A stretch of 6,651 nucleotides of DNA from an uncultured Spirochaetaceae bacterium (GTDB lineage Bacteria; Spirochaetota; Spirochaetia; Treponematales; Treponemataceae), in NCBI GenBank assembly GCA_902772605.1, contig CACYBG010000369.1, forward strand, positions 1 to 6,651. The letters run 5' to 3'. Positions within the stretch are counted from its first letter, which is position 1; each line of letters starts with the position of its first letter. Shown piece after piece: positions 5,908 to 6,651 of this stretch. The notes beneath the pieces were generated by a model. It was given only the letters and a program-made list of their open reading frames with translations. It did no database searches and was not told where the DNA came from. Both the position numbers and the translations under genes were made by a program.

Positions 5908-6285
5908 ATGCTGAAGAAACGAATAATATTTTTATTGTTTTTTATTTTTTCAATTAATTTATTTGCAGATGAATTTCCAAAACCTTTTTCCAAAAATATG
6001 AAAGAAGGTGATAAAATTATATTAAAAGGTTCTTTCAGTAGATGGAATGGACAACCTCCAAATATCAGATTTATAATATGTGATAATCAAATAATAGGAA
6101 TTGGAAAAGAAGAAAATTATCCAAACAAAACAATCGAATATATACTTGAGACACAAGAAAAATCAAATGTATTGTTTGAAACAGAAGTTGCATTGGAATA
6201 TATTGGAGAAATTTTTATTTCATATTACGAACAACCTTTAATGTGTTTTAATGTAGTAGAAGTGAAAATATTAAAAAAAAGGTAG
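5908..6285 (+). CDS. Small exported protein of unknown function, cassette gene
   Basis: The product is 125 residues. It has a clear signal peptide: MLKKRIIF, then a hydrophobic core LLFFIFSINLFA, with likely cleavage after Ala 20 before DEFPKPFS. No Cys follows, so it should be a soluble periplasmic or secreted protein of about 105 residues. The mature part is predicted beta-rich, with EGDKIILKGSF (33-43), PPNIRFIICDNQIIGIG (50-66) and EYIGEIFISYYE (97-108). I recognise no family. The frame is open upstream to an ATG at 5824, but that lies inside the attC hairpin. The start at 5908 has AAGGA 9 nt upstream and immediately gives the signal peptide. A nearer ATG at 5903 is in another frame and stops after three codons. 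No promoter is seen in front, so it probably relies on transcription from cassette 1. The gene is strongly AT-rich, like the gene of cassette 1. Confidence 0.75.
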   Translation: MLKKRIIFLLFFIFSINLFADEFPKPFSKNMKEGDKIILKGSFSRWNGQPPNIRFIICDNQIIGIGKEENYPNKTIEYILETQEKSNVLFETEVALEYIGEIFISYYEQPLMCFNVVEVKILKKR

Positions 6286-6300
6286 GATAAGGAATATAAT

Positions 6301-6325
6301 TTTCATCGAGTCAAGCTCGATGAAA
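6301..6325 (+). repeat. Perfect 10-bp inverted repeat after the small exported protein gene
   Basis: TTTCATCGAG (6301-6310) and CTCGATGAAA (6316-6325) form a perfect 10-bp stem with a TCAAG loop, 15 nt after the stop codon at 6285. The stem is strong enough to act as an mRNA 3' end or terminator, but no T-run follows on the plus strand. On the minus strand the flank is AT-rich (AATTATATT) without a clean T-run. It may stop or stabilise the upstream transcript, insulating the toxin promoter. Confidence 0.5.
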
Positions 6326-6344
6326 TTATGAAATAGAACTTTAG

Positions 6345-6391
6345 GGATTAGACGAAGAAGCGTTTGTACGCAGCTTTACGCTGCTTGTTTA
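6345..6391 (+). repeat. Imperfect stem-loop upstream of the toxin promoter
   Basis: The segment 6349-6363 (TAGAC, an extra G, AAG, A, AGCGT) can pair with 6378-6391 (ACGCT, G, CTT, GTTTA), with one mismatch, one G-T wobble and one unpaired G6354. An outer GGAT (6345-6348) could pair with ATCC (6396-6399). A competing hairpin GCAGC-TTTAC-GCTGC (6370-6384) overlaps it. The long imperfect stem with an unpaired base on one arm recalls attC folds, but the ends do not match RYYYAAC and GTTRRRY well. It could be a decayed attC, an operator region or an unrelated structure. Confidence 0.35.
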
Positions 6392-6401
6392 CACTATCCG
6401 C

Positions 6402-6430
6402 TTGACATATACACGCACTACATATACAAT
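6402..6430 (+). promoter_or_regulatory. Near-consensus sigma-70 promoter of the toxin gene
   Basis: TTGACA (6402-6407, perfect -35) and TACAAT (6425-6430, one change from TATAAT) are separated by exactly 17 bp, making this the strongest promoter in the window. The octamer CATATACA occurs at 6406-6413 and 6421-6428, overlapping both boxes at a 15-bp period. That is a natural place for the HigA antitoxin or toxin-antitoxin complex to bind and autorepress, as is usual in this family. The start codon follows 7 nt after the -10 box, so the transcript should begin at the A of the ATG. Confidence 0.8.
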
Positions 6431-6436
6431 AAAATC

Positions 6437-6651
6437 ATGATAAAGAGTTTTGCGGATAAAGAAACAGAACTTATCTACAATCAGAAGTTTTCAAAGAGAC
6501 TTCCGAATGCAATTCAGAAAGTTGCGTTACGAAAACTCATGATGATAGATAATGCAAAGTGCCTGGAAGATTTGCGAGTTCCACCAAGCAATCACCTTGA
6601 GCAGCTTGTCGGGGACAGAAAAGGTCAGCATTCAATCCGCATAAATGATCA
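6437..6651 (+). CDS. higB: HigB-type toxin of the RelE/ParE superfamily (partial, 3' end cut)
   Basis: The window contains 71 codons from the ATG at 6437, and the frame is still open at the right edge. The protein starts MIKSFADKETELIYN and includes KVALRKLMMIDNA (28-40) and CLEDLRVPP (42-50). The block LEQLVGDRKGQHSIRIND (54-71) is the conserved core of HigB toxins, which cleave ribosome-associated mRNA. In known members this core is followed at once by a WRI/WRICF strand. HigB proteins are usually about 90 residues, so some 20 are missing, and the HigA helix-turn-helix antitoxin is expected directly downstream (toxin-first order). The gene has its own strong promoter and no Shine-Dalgarno site, which suggests a leaderless message. 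Neighbouring cassettes fit the known habit of toxin-antitoxin genes to sit in cassette arrays. Whether the active-site residues are intact cannot be fully judged from the fragment. Confidence 0.85.
   Translation, partial: MIKSFADKETELIYNQKFSKRLPNAIQKVALRKLMMIDNAKCLEDLRVPPSNHLEQLVGDRKGQHSIRIND

Larger units (their letters stand above)
5861..6651 (+). mobile_element. Second cassette or cassette-like segment (right end not in window)
   Basis: The segment begins TTAGGT immediately after the crossover G of the attC at 5801-5866. It has the same leader hairpin as cassette 1 and a similarly AT-rich, forward-facing gene at 5908-6285. A complete cassette starting TTAGGT should end in an attC opening with a sequence close to ACCTAAC. 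I find none between 6286 and 6651. Either the cassette also includes the HigB toxin and its partner and ends beyond the window, or its attC has decayed and the toxin region is separate DNA. The structured segment at 6345-6391 is a possible relic but lacks the core triplets in the right places. Confidence 0.5.

Noticed and set aside
5727..5993. Minus-strand ORF of 88 codons
   Set aside because: It runs across the 3' end of one gene, the attC and the start of the next gene, and is an antisense shadow.
1..6651. CRISPR array, tRNA, rRNA or insertion sequence
   Set aside because: No regularly spaced repeats, tRNA-like cloverleaf, rRNA segment, transposase frame or terminal inverted repeats were seen.

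Overview
The window looks like chromosomal DNA from a Treponema-type spirochaete. The host genes (positions 1-4657, minus strand) have moderate GC content. HflK, HflC and a Uup-type ABC-F protein have the sequence character expected of that group. The right-hand part carries a compact integron-type attC site of a size and layout like those known from Treponema integrons. The genus is an inference from gene character; there is no rRNA marker here.

Layout. (1) 1-362, minus: the start of a gene that runs off the left edge, product not recognised. (2) 472-2565, minus: hflK then hflC, the two membrane-anchored SPFH proteins that regulate the FtsH protease, separated by 129 bp. (3) 2744-4657, minus: an ABC-F ATPase of the Uup type with its own extended -10 promoter and no visible Shine-Dalgarno site, so probably a leaderless mRNA. 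(4) 4658-4866: an intergenic region with a purine-rich 14-bp repeat, a strong ribosome binding site in front of a 10-codon ORF, and a rightward extended -10 promoter. (5) 4867-5860, plus: a complete integron gene cassette coding for an SH3-like lipoprotein and ending in a well-formed 66-bp attC (5801-5866). (6) 5861 onward, plus: a second cassette or cassette-like segment coding for a small exported protein (5908-6285), two inverted repeats, and a HigB-type toxin gene (6437 to the window end) behind a near-consensus promoter. Its HigA antitoxin should lie just past the window.

The left half is ordinary housekeeping DNA, whereas the right half is mobile accessory DNA. The two cassette genes are clearly AT-rich compared with the minus-strand genes; sampled lines give about 25% GC against about 55%. 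No integron integrase is present. The cassettes abut the upstream region of uup, so they are either an integrase-less cluster (CALIN), an insertion at a non-attC secondary site, or one end of a larger array. The most striking unexplained signal is a small hairpin near the 5' end of both cassettes. It has the same loop (GCACTG) and different, compensating stems, and is followed by a shared GCTT just ahead of the ribosome binding site. Both cassette genes code for exported proteins, and the toxin-antitoxin module beside them could stabilise the array.
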